This document shows, one piece after another, positions 50,001 through 59,798 of a stretch of DNA of 64,000 nt. Source of the stretch: Terebella lapidaria (lineage: Eukaryota; Annelida; Polychaeta; Terebellida; Terebellidae); assembly GCA_949152475.1 (NCBI GenBank), contig OX424569.1, positions 23,667,950-23,731,949 on the forward strand, written 5' to 3'. The notes beneath the pieces were generated by a model. That model searched no databases. It worked only from the letters and a program-made list of their open reading frames with translations, and was not told the DNA's origin. Within the stretch, counting starts at the first letter, position 1, and the number at the start of each line of letters is the position of its first letter. Both the position numbers and the translations under genes were made by a program.

Positions 50001-50127
50001 CCTCTTCCAGACTGGAAACTGTCATTTTGCACTGCTGCAAACGTCCCACAAAGTTGGATGTAGTGGGGGAGTTGTAATCATCCCAGGTCTCCCTGACAAA
50101 ATCAGGGACTGTTATCGACTCAGGCAT
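38069..50127 (-). CDS. ASAP: ASAP-type Arf GTPase-activating protein, 1026 aa, 27 coding exons
   Basis: Exons in order: 50127-50002, 49370-49298, 49157-49071, 48935-48874, 48756-48632, 48459-48330, 48104-48019, 47859-47700, 47025-46855, 46652-46605, 46490-46439, 46241-46193, 46030-45855, 45562-45429, 45262-45174, 44847-44667, 44518-44427, 41399-41213, 40904-40836, 40731-40675, 40506-40362, 39901-39581, 39355-39298, 39151-39078, 38957-38824, 38660-38541, 38143-38069. All are GT-AG with consistent phase. Domains: BAR (about 1-283, [19 protein letters not shown]), PH (307-402, [10 protein letters not shown]), ArfGAP (425-545; zinc Cys 442, 445, 462 and 465; arginine finger R470 in GVHREMG), ankyrin (584-676), proline-rich (790-870, PPPLPAK), SH3 (963-1026). 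The family stimulates GTP hydrolysis on Arf1/5/6 at membranes and focal adhesions, with phosphoinositide control through PH. The E/DLPPKP repeats of vertebrate ASAP1 are absent, making it ASAP2-like. The ATG follows a TTTCAG, so an upstream exon is possible. Confidence 0.95.
41426..44180 (+). mobile_element. Family B Helitron-like element inside an ASAP intron
   Basis: It starts TCAAGGCATTTCGG directly after an A and ends CTAG directly before a T. A small hairpin (AAGGC-ATCTTTAG-GCCTT) ends 6 bp before the CTAG. A TC start, 3' hairpin, CTRR end and A|T target are the signature of Helitrons. The core (about 42720-44100) has around ten tandem units of 144-148 bp with GGACTCGTCGCCCTAGACA, GTGCGTCGTAGAGCGAAA and GACCTTTGACCTTGACCTTG. 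No Rep/helicase is present, so it is non-autonomous. A separate 905-bp insert interrupts it. It lies in the 44426-41400 intron on the strand opposite to ASAP. Confidence 0.7.
41666..42570. mobile_element. 905-bp insertion nested in the family B element
   Basis: Compared with the copies at 7.2 kb and 55.4 kb, the family B sequence GATAACTCAA/AAACCATTCAGG is split here. TCAA is duplicated at 41662-41665 and 42571-42574. The insert has a poly(C) tract near 41765. It ends with a perfect 9-bp hairpin, GTTGGGGGC-TTC-GCCCCCAAC (42541-42561), extended by AGAG/CTCT, then TAATG. No terminal inverted repeat or coding frame was found. Confidence 0.6.
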
Positions 50128-50610
50128 GGCCTGAAATTGTACTGTTCGACTTAATCGAACATCTGAGTAAACAGAGGCGAATGAAAACCAGGATATTTGG
50201 GACCTCAAAGTGCAAAACGCCCAAAATAAATGAAAACAGGAAGTTATTTTTGCGGAATCCTCCGCAGTAAATATTTAAAGATTTTAGTTGCCTCGAACTA
50301 AAAATATAAATGCAATTATTTGACTCGTATTTTTTATTGTATTTAATAAATATATTATAGAAAGTTCAAGATCATTTTTTTCACATGAATATATGCCACA
50401 TTTAATTTATGTCATCAGCACAGCTTGGAGACAGTTTCGCCCAGAACGCTGGTTTCCCGTAATGTTCCGGAAAATGGCAAATCACCGGATAAAAATCGAA
50501 TCCGAACTTTCACTGTCCCCGGTGCAGCGGGATCAAACAAAATCCGAACTATGGTCCACACGACGTTAATCACTGCTTATAAACAGATAAACTGTATTTG
50601 TTGTGCAATG
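50128..50610 (-). promoter_or_regulatory. Region upstream of the ASAP start codon
   Basis: The sequence directly before the ATG reads ACAATTTCAG|GCC, a good acceptor, so the start codon may lie in a second exon. A candidate leader exon or core promoter cannot be fixed in the AT-rich 480 bp above it. Confidence 0.3.
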
Positions 50611-50736
50611 CCAGCGCTCTTTGGAGAGGCGCTTATTCAAGGGAGGCGCTTATTTGTCAAAACAATTTTACCCCCCGGCGCTCATTCGAGGGAGGCGCTC
50701 TTTAAAGGACAGGCGCTTAATCGAGCCATTACGGTA
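50611..50736. mobile_element. Short MITE-like remnant with GGCGCTTA repeats
   Basis: Repeated GAGGCGCTTATT, GAGGGAGGCGCT and GGCGCTTAATCGAGCCATTA blocks are followed by CGGTA. The ending resembles widely distributed hAT-like MITE termini. Only about 126 bp are present. Confidence 0.45.
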
Positions 50737-53700
50737 TGCAACGTTTGTGCCGGGTCTAGGGCGTGAACGCTTCGTAAATACTCTGCATTTGGCTGCCGCA
50801 ATTAGTCATCATCGGCGCCTGAAACAGGAGTATATGCATATGCATATATGGAGTTACCACACACGTTTGCCATGGTATCAGTCTAGTGTTAATCGTCCGA
50901 CCTCGCCAATGGTCCACCACGGGGACGGTCACCAGGCAGGCAGACGAATCTCCAGATCTTGGCTCATGAGCGCAAGGGTGAAATGTCATACAATGACTAC
51001 AGTGCGACTGATTGATTAAAGATGGATGTTGCCTTGGCAAGGCGCGGGCTTTGAATGTGAAGGGGCTGTTTCGATCTATGAGCATATTCGCCACATTACC
51101 CTTTCTTATAATGTTTGTCCCCAACATGTTCACCTGGGTCCAAAACTGGAAAACGCGACCAAAGTATTACATGGTGGCACCAGAGAGAAGCAAGGTGAGT
51201 GGTACCCAAAATCAAGGCACAGATCACACAGTGTAGGGGTCTGTTTCAGTGGAATGGGGATCTACGCCTGGACTCAGTTGGGTGAAACTGTTGCTCCTAA
51301 AAATTTGTAAAAATGAACTAATGAAATGACTACAATTTTGAACGATGTGTTCCAGAAAGGTTGGTGACCTTCGAAGGTCATCTACCAAAAGGAATGATGT
51401 TCCGAGTCTTTGGAATAAAATACCTTCAAATTTAGAAATTATGTAAAACCACAAGTCAGTGACCGAAAGTGGTAGTACTTCTACAAAGTTCTGGCTGCCC
51501 TACCAGCCGGCCCAAATGGGTCTCACAGAACACACGGGCAGGGTGCGGCCCCGGTAGATGGGCCCATGTATGAATCCCATGTGGGCAATAGTCTTTCTCC
51601 ATGGCGGAAGACTCTGAACATCTGGAACCTTCCTCCCCATCATCAGGTCCTCGCTGGTTCTCGGGAATGGAGGTAGGACGACACTAAACATCTTAACCAT
51701 GTCAACTTCCCAGCATATCAAGGCACGCTTGCTCCATCACCTCACCTGGATGGGGTAGAGAATACTTAGTAAGCTCCAGTTCGACCTAGGAGCAGCTCCC
51801 GACAAACTAAGCATGGGTGGACGACACAGAATCATCGACGCATTGCTTAGCATGGTCCCTGGTGAGCTGGGCCTCATCTTGCTGTCAGTGTTCACGTGCA
51901 GTCGAAAGAGCTGCCAGCCAGTTGTAGAGGCTTTCTTGTCTGCTGGCCGAAGTCCTCCCGAAAGAGCCCCTCATTGGCGCCCTTGAATGGGTGGCCTTTC
52001 GTGGCGTTCCTGACTTGGTTGGACCGCTGCCAGAGCAGCCTGCAGTGGGGGTCTGCTCATTGGCGCTGTCCTTACCACTTCCGGACGCAAAGCCGGAAGG
52101 ACACTGGACTGAGACAGAAGAGCTTCAAGCGTTACTGAATTCATTGGCTCAGTGAACCCATTGGCAACTGGTTCGGAGCCGAATTCAGGTTTGCCCGTTG
52201 TGCTTGGCAATATCTGTCTTGCAACCACACTGTCCAGACACATAAATACATATGCATACAGTAGGAGCAGCTTGCAGAGTTATTGCTAATCACTCAGCCA
52301 GTCCTTTGAAATCTGAGATTCCAGATGGTCTTGTAAGGTGGCGGGGTCATCCCCGGTAGCTGCACGGATTCAAGTGGTTTGTCATACAGTGTGTCATTGG
52401 GAAAAACATTGTGACACATCGCGAATATGCATATTGCAGCAACTAATCCATGATGTAGCACAACAAGATCGATTGTGGGCCCATGTACGAATTCACGGGG
52501 TCTGCTGAGGTCGGTCTTGAACAGAGCCTCGCCTAGCGTGAGTCATGTATCCCAAGCGAAATTTCTCACCAGTTGTACTATACAAGTGCGACCATAAGAT
52601 TCCATAATAGTCCAGCCGAGGCACCACTGTACATATGCCACCTGTAGCTGGAATGAATGGGTAGGGACCGTTTGGGAACGAAAATGAACCACGTCCCTCA
52701 TAATTATGGAGTATCCTGCACACAGTCTGTGATCATCACCTTATGGGTCCAATATAAGCAATGATTGCTTATGTTAGATACACTTTGCCCCCAAGTGCGA
52801 TTGGCAGATTGATCAGCGCCTCGTTAAGGACACAGTTGTTAACCACTTGATATTGCAGAAGGCAGGGTACCGCCAGTAAGTACAAGTAGCCTTGAGGGTG
52901 ACTACTTACCTGAAATCCGCCAGGAATCATACCGATTCACCCCCCGAAATTCAGGGGTAGATACCAATGAGCTATATCAGGCCCTATATAGTTCATTGGT
53001 ACATACTAGCAGAAATCCCAGATGCACGCACAAATTTCCTGAGCCCCGGAGAGATTGCTAGCTTTGGGCAGTTTCGTGGCTGAATCAACAGGTGGGAGAG
53101 ACATGGCAGGTATTTCCCTGGACACCGCGTTGGTCTCCACAGCATACGGGGTTAGTTTCCTCATGGGGTTGTTGATGGGGTCTGAAAGGACCCGGTCGGC
53201 AAGGTGAATGTTGGAGGTTTCCCCATGTTCCCCTGATAGCCTCTAGCCTATAATCGCTGCAGCAAGTCCAGACACTGCTTTGAGTAGTAGAAGCAGTGTC
53301 AGTTGGCACCAGGGCCGGACGAAAAGGCACAGCATTGTGCGAGGCCTGGAACTTCCATCCTGACACAGCGAATAATCATCTGCACCACAATGAGATTGTA
53401 CTCCACTTCGTACGCCTCCTCCTGTGAGTCATACAGAACGAGAGCCGGAATTGCCTGCACCACCACCAGATAGCAGTGAGTAAGTGCATGTGCTGTCGGA
53501 GACATAGGTTGTGACATAGACCCGAGCAGCCAGAGCTTACCAATGGGACTGGTTTGATGCCACAACAGGTGGTGCGGGCGCAGTGCATACCAGCCCATTA
53601 TCTGCCGATGTTGGAGTGGGTGGCAGTTGCCTGGACTGAGCCTCCACCTCACTGCAACCTCTGCGTTGATGGCCCCCTACATCGACCGCTTCTCAGGAGC

Positions 53701-54432
53701 AGCCAGCATGTACTAAATGTAGAATAGCTGTACGGAATGTACTTCAAGTGTGGCCTCGAGCCTCTTTGGATTCAAATCCGAAAAAGCCTTGCAGTCAAAC
53801 ACCTGGAGACCTGGAAATGTACTCAGTGAATGTCTCACTCGGGAGCTGAAATCTAATTTTAAACTGTTTCGTATGCCTGGATATTCACCATTGGTACATG
53901 TACAAACAAAATCCGCAGCTGCTCAGTAACCACAGCAAATGATGTGCACCCGGACAGAATATTAAACCTCATTTCGAGAGCATTTCCTTCCAGACTTCCA
54001 GCAAGGATGTGACCGGTTTAAGCATCGGTTAACCCTCCGAGTGCAACCTTATTTTACAAACACTAAGTGCGTGCTGGGCCTTTGAGACCCACTCCCTTGC
54101 AACCGATTTATCAATGTTCGGGAACATGGTATAATGCCTTTATTGCACAAATGAAAGCTGTGAACTTGTTTTATGTGCACCTCAAACCCAAGTAGATTGT
54201 GTTGTACATGTATGTGGTATGATGGAGCAGATGCGTAGCTGCCTCGGGAGACGTCTCTCCTGGGACGTATTCGCTCTCAGATCCACTTCCTTCAGTAATA
54301 TGGTCATTGTCTGAGTCTGGAGTAGCTGCAGTGGTTGCTGCAAGCCCAGTGAGGGCATCAAATATGTTCCGATTCATATTTGAATTTGGCTGGAAAAATT
54401 CTACATGCACCAAGAGACTAAACCAAGTACAA
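50737..54432. other. Intergenic, decayed coding-like sequence, unassigned
   Basis: Several reverse-strand open frames of 70-117 codons (for example 51500-51721, 51971-52243, 53299-53652) follow one another with moderately GC-rich, protein-like composition. None has a catalytic motif I recognise and the frames do not splice sensibly. A decayed retroelement or duplicated gene is plausible, but nothing proves either. Confidence 0.35.
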
Positions 54433-55655
54433 CTAGACATCAAGGCCTAAAGATACCTTGGAGGCATTTCGGTGTTAAGACTAATTTATAATATTTATAG
54501 CATGTTTACCATGGGCTCTACGACACACTGTTTCCAAGATATCAACGAAAAAATGTCAACTCAGTAAAAAAATTTGAGGTCGAGGTGAAAGTTAATCCAT
54601 AATAGCCCATAGACATATTTGTCTAGTACGACAAGTCCGAAAATAACGTCCGAAGCACCATTCCTGAGATATCGACAAAAACGAAAAATGTCGACTCGGC
54701 AAAAAAAATTCAGGTCGAGGTCTAGGTTCATCCATAACACCCCTCAGACATGTTTGTCTACGGCGACGAGTCCGAAAATAACGTCCGTTTCACTCTACGA
54801 CGCACCGTTTCTGAGATATCGATGAAAACAAAATATGCCGACTCGGCAGAAAAATTCAATGTCAAGGTCAAAGGTCATCCTTAATACCCATCAGACATGT
54901 TTGTCTAGGGCACGAGTCCGAGAATAACGTCCGTTTCGCTTTACGACACACCGTTTCCGAGATATCGACGAAAACGAAGAATGCCGACTCGGCGAAAAAG
55001 TTACAGGTCAAGGTCAAACTTCATCCATAACACCCTTAAGACAAGTTTGTCTAGTGCCACAAGTGCGAAAATAATGTCCGTTTCGCTCTACGACGCACCG
55101 TTTCTGAGATATCGACGACAATGAAAAATGCCGACTCGGCAGAAAAATTCAAGGTCAAGGTCAAAGGTCATCCTTATACATGTAATACCCATCAGACATG
55201 TTTGTCTAGTGCCAGGGGTCCGAAAATAACGTCCGTTTCGCTCTACGACGCACCGTTTCCGAGATATGCAGGAAACCTCAAGGATGACTGGGCGAAAATT
55301 CTTCCGACCTCTAGGTCAAAGGTCGTTTGACGGATTGATCCCAAAATCATTAGGGTTCTTCCCTGTTGATATATGAACCTCCATGCAAAGTTCTGCAGCC
55401 ACTGCCTACATACTTTTTGAGTTATCGTGCGGAAACAAAGTCCAAAAACGACATTGATTTCATCCTCATGGACCTCGGATCCGGCTGAAAAACAATAGGC
55501 TTCTTCCACATAATATGTCTGACCAATGCTGAAAATTTGGCGAAGATACATCGAGGCAAACTAGTTATCGGTCGGAAACCAAAACGGCGGAAAAAAAAAA
55601 GAAGAAAAAAAAATTCTGCTAAAACCATAAAGGCATTTCTTCCGAAATGCCTTAA
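54433..55655 (-). mobile_element. Family B Helitron-like element, second copy
   Basis: Read on the reverse strand it starts TTAAGGCATTTCGG after an A and ends CTAG before a T at 54433, the same ends and A|T target as the copy at 41.4 kb. It shares the subterminal ATGGTTTTAGCAGAATT and about five tandem units with ACGTCCGTTTCGCTCTACGA (forward reading). Sequence identity with the other copy stops just beyond CTAG, which supports this as the true boundary. Confidence 0.7.
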
Positions 55656-57077
55656 TAATTCAGTAACCATAGCAAGCAAGGGAGTGGGCCTCAAAGGCCC
55701 AGGTTGCACTCAGTGTAATTTTTTAAAATTTCCTACCTCAAATTTTCCCCAGTAATTTTTTATTCAATTTTGAACCGTCATAAGATGCCTACCAGGTTGC
55801 TTGAGGATTACCTATAACATGGGTGTCATTCACTCAATGCTACGCGAGATACGTCAGTTTGTATACAGCACTGGGCCTCAAAGGCCCCCATTTGCACTCG
55901 GAGGGTTAATCATTCGAAGGAAGCAATCAGCCCCAACTGGCATAGATAGTTCTCGACGTTGAAATTGGTGCCCTCAAATTGCTCCCATCGGACTGGTTGG
56001 GCTGCTTACTGTATGAGTGGCCAGCATAACCCAAAGCCAAAGCAGCGGGTTGCCGGCCAAAGCTGTGTGACTGACAGCGGAGGCTGCTACCAGAGCAACT
56101 GACGCCAAAGTCAGCTTGGTAGTCCCGAGTCTCAACGGGGGTGAAGGCCCTGGATAGTGCAGGACCTGCACGAGTGGAGACATGGCAGCAGGGAATTGGA
56201 CTGGACCGGGTGTTCACCATTGAGGCCTGTCGGTGTCTGCGCATGCATTCAGCAATAGCACTCTGAACTAGTTTCCGTTCCTGCTCAGACAGCTCGTCGG
56301 AAGTCATCGGTCAGTGTGAGGGGGGTGCATGGGCTCTCCTATCCCTTCGCCCATACTGGATAGGCAACTGGCCACATTCGTAACATTTGTACAGAGCCAA
56401 CTCGCCTAAGGTATGACTCAGGCAGTCGACATCGACCAGGACATACTGTCCGCGGCTGTGGTCCACTCAGGGCTAGAGCGTCTGCGAGACCTTGTGCTGG
56501 CGCTGGTAAAAATTCCTGGCAGTGACACTGGCACTTCTGGCAGAGTATGGAGTGGCAGCATGTTTCCCAACACTGACATATTGTCAGGTTTAACCGGAAG
56601 TCAACTCTGGTTGCTGGCCTTGTGTGCCAGACAATGCATCCGTAAAATGCTGTTTTGAGGGATGTTATGAACTACATCTTGACAGGGGCAGATCCAGAGT
56701 ATTGTCCATGTGGTTATTATTGCCTGTGTATGTATGTACATGTAGTGCATGGGTGGGTTTTCAAGTGTACTGCATTGATGGGTATTTGTAGCACAACCCA
56801 TGACAGGTTGTAATTTAGGTTTCTGCCCCATCACTGAATACACGGAGGACAGCAGTCTACAATGTATGACCTGGTCACCATTATTGTCCCCTCTAGTCCG
56901 ACAAACCTGGACATGGGGAGTAACCCTTGATCCGAACAACACCCTTTGCATGTTGTTCTTTACATTTAGACAATTTTCTGAATGCTACTCATTTAATTTT
57001 AAATCTAGTTTGAGATTCCTCATAATTGTTCTGTCAAACAAAACTAGACGCTTCCGGTCGCCTACGACCGCTTGGGT
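55656..57077. other. Intergenic, decayed coding-like sequence, unassigned
   Basis: A 126-codon reverse frame (55927-56307, beginning MTSDELSEQERKLVQ) follows a stretch that reads LYKCYECGQLPIQYGRRDRR with a CxxC pair. The segment may belong with the debris at 50.7-54.4 kb as one element into which family B inserted. No domain is identified. Confidence 0.3.
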
Positions 57078-58560
57078 GTATCCCCCGTAGCCCTATCATC
57101 CCTGTTGCCCCAAATATATCGCTAATGTACATTGTGAGTGTGAAACCTTTCAGACTTACTGTTCGAAAAAAATAACGAAATTACAGCCAGATAAAAGTTT
57201 TCACCTAAAGCTATATTTCAACTCAGAATATTTGACAAACTTGGTTCGCAACTAAGTTGCGAGATGACTAAATTGGAGCCAGATCGAACTTTTCACTGTA
57301 AGTTATATTTCAACTCATACTATGTGCCAAACAACTCATACTATGTTCCAAGTTGAAATTCAAAGTAAAAGTTGACCAAAACTACATTTCAAGATGACGA
57401 AATTGGAGCCAGATCAACTTTTCACCATAATATAAATTTTAATTCATAATATGTGCCAAACTTGGTTTCAAGCTGAAATTCAAGTAAAAGTTTACCAAAA
57501 CTGCATTTCAAGATGACGAAATTGGAGCCAGATCGATCTTTTCACCATAAATTATATTTTAATTCATAATATGTGCCAAACTTGGTTCCAAGTTGAAATT
57601 CGAAGTAAAAATTTACTTCACTGGTAAAAATAATGTTAACTTATCCGGTTACACCCATGAAATCTCTACTGGACAAAACTTTTAAATTGTTGAGTTCAAT
57701 AATAAATGTTTCTTGTCTTAACTATTTTTCTTGAGGTCAATAATAGACTTAACTAGTAAAACTGATGTTAACTTATTCGGCTACAGCCATGAAATCTCTA
57801 CTGCACAGAAGCTTTACCTTGTTGAGCCCAATAATAAATGTTTCTTGTCTTAACTATTTTTATTGTGGCCAATAATACACTTTAATGGTAAAAATAATGT
57901 TAACTTATTCGGTTACACCTGTGAAGTCTCAACTGGACAAAACCTTTACCTTGTTGAGCTCAATAATAAATGTTTCTCGTCTTAACTATTTTTATTGTGG
58001 TCAATAATAGACTTAACTAGTAAAACCAATGTTAACTTATTCAGTAATATTGTTCTTCTTTCACCAAAAACATCAGTTCTGTATTCTGAACAAGAATCCA
58101 GTGCAATTTGCTTTCATAGTACAGGTTATTGGAGTGATCACACATGTCAAAGTAGGTATTTTAATTGTCGTAATAAGTTAACCTCTCAAACTTATTAATA
58201 TTTATTCGATCATTCTGAAAAACAATAGTTTTCGTGTGATGGTCTTTCTCATTGAGCCTGTGCGATTTCATCATCATTCATTGAAAACTCCCACCCGTAG
58301 AGCGTTCACAACCCATGTGTGTTAAACAGGCTAATTTGAGCACAAAATGTTACGCCAATCGCCTATTTTGGTTGCTATGGCAACCAAAATCGATAGGTGT
58401 CCAGATCTCACCATAAGACATATAAATATTATCAAAATCGGTTCATATTTGCAACCTGCAGCGCGTTCACAAGAAAGTGTCTGCGGACGCGGACGCGGCG
58501 GCGGCGGCGGCGCGACGATCGTAAATCCATAGTATCCGCCGAACTTTGTTCGGGGGATAC
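57078..58560. mobile_element. Family C element with two successive tandem arrays
   Basis: The ends are inverted: GTATCCCCCG at 57078-57087 and CGGGGGATAC at 58551-58560. Each end has a nearby hairpin, CGGTCG-CCTA-CGACCG near 57056 and CCGAAC-TTT-GTTCGG near 58539. Array 1 (about 57170-57615) has units of 120-130 bp marked AAATTGGAGCCAGATC. Array 2 (about 57615-58045) has units of 131-133 bp marked TGTTAACTTATTCGG and AATAATAAATGTTTCT. A GGCGGC run occurs near 58498. No transposase frame. Confidence 0.65.
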
Positions 58561-58609
58561 AATTATACCCTATCTATCTGGACATTAGAGCTCTGGGGAA
58601 CCTTTTTAA

Positions 58610-59325
58610 AAATTAGGCCAAGGGCCGAAGATAGGTTACCGGACAATGTTTAATATTTTAGTTGTTAGCCAGGTCACTGGTTGAATTCAAGGTCAAGAGA
58701 ATATTCAGCATATATAACATTAGGCATATATCATGTCCACAGTTGATTGCTAAGCTGTAAATTCAATAATCAGAGAGATATTAGCAATTTTGTGCTGTGG
58801 CCTTGAAAATGAAGGGGCAAAGGTCAAATTCGAGGTCATCAAAATATTCAATGTATATCATTTCTATATCATGTCCACAATTGATTCCCAAGCCATACAG
58901 TCAATAGAGGAGCAAGATTAGGCCAGTTTGTCCTGTGACCTTGAAAATGAGGTCAGAGGTCAAATTCAAGGTCCCGAGAATATTCAGCATATATCATATC
59001 CCTATATGTCCACAATTGATTCCTGAGCTGTAAAATCGATAATAAATGAGATATTAGCCATTCTGTCCTGTGAAAATGAGGTCAAAGGTCAAATTCAAGG
59101 TCATGACAATAATCTGCATATGTTACGCCAATCGCCGCCATTTTGAAAAAAATAAAAAAAACTAAAAAATACCTCCTTCTTGAAATATTTTAAAGTATTT
59201 TTGTGCAAAATTTCAGAAAAATTCGCCCGTAAACAAAAAAGATAAAAATGTGGACGATGACGACGACGAACGACGGACGCAATGCCATGCCAATAGGTTA
59301 TCGGACCATAGGTCCGGTAACCTAA
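58610..59325 (+). mobile_element. Short complete-looking family A element
   Basis: It begins AGGCCAAGGGCCGAAGATAG with AGGTTACCGGAC at 58633-58644. Three to four tandem units follow, and it ends in GGTTATCGGACC-ATA-GGTCCGGTAACCT. The outermost AGGTTACCGGAC and GTCCGGTAACCT are exact inverse repeats, so this copy defines the family's ends best. Confidence 0.7.
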
Positions 59326-59366
59326 AAAACTATTTAAACATACTGAGTGCACGCTTGTGGAAATGA

Positions 59367-59372
59367 TTTATT
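59367..59372 (-). terminator. Poly(A) signal of the FG-repeat gene
   Basis: AATAAA on the reverse strand, about 430 bp beyond the stop codon at 59799. Confidence 0.6.
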
Positions 59373-59798
59373 GAAGAAAAACAAAATCAGCATATCCAAT
59401 ATTTTGTCATCCAATATTGTAAAAGCATATAGATATCACAGACCAGTAAATATCATCAAAGCTAGCTATAACTACGATGTAAACAAAGTGAAAACAATGT
59501 CATGCTGAGTATACAAAAGAATCAGTATAGCTACATCTTTTGTGATATTAACAAATTTATAACATGCATATACAATACATACTAATGCATGTACTGGTAA
59601 TATGTTCTGTACATATTCATGGTAGAAATATAAAAGTTAACAATATACATGTATACCTTTATCCTTCAGTCACAATGATATGAAGTTCATGCTCATATAC
59701 AATTTATAGAGTGGCAGATGTACTATCCACCAAAAGTTCTACTACTAGTGCATGTACAATGATGCATCATAATTATTTGTTCATATATAACTATCGAT

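Noticed and set aside
50737-56307. A host gene on the reverse strand built from the moderate-length frames
   Set aside because: Frames do not join with consistent phase or consensus sites and share no recognisable domain; more likely decayed mobile sequence.
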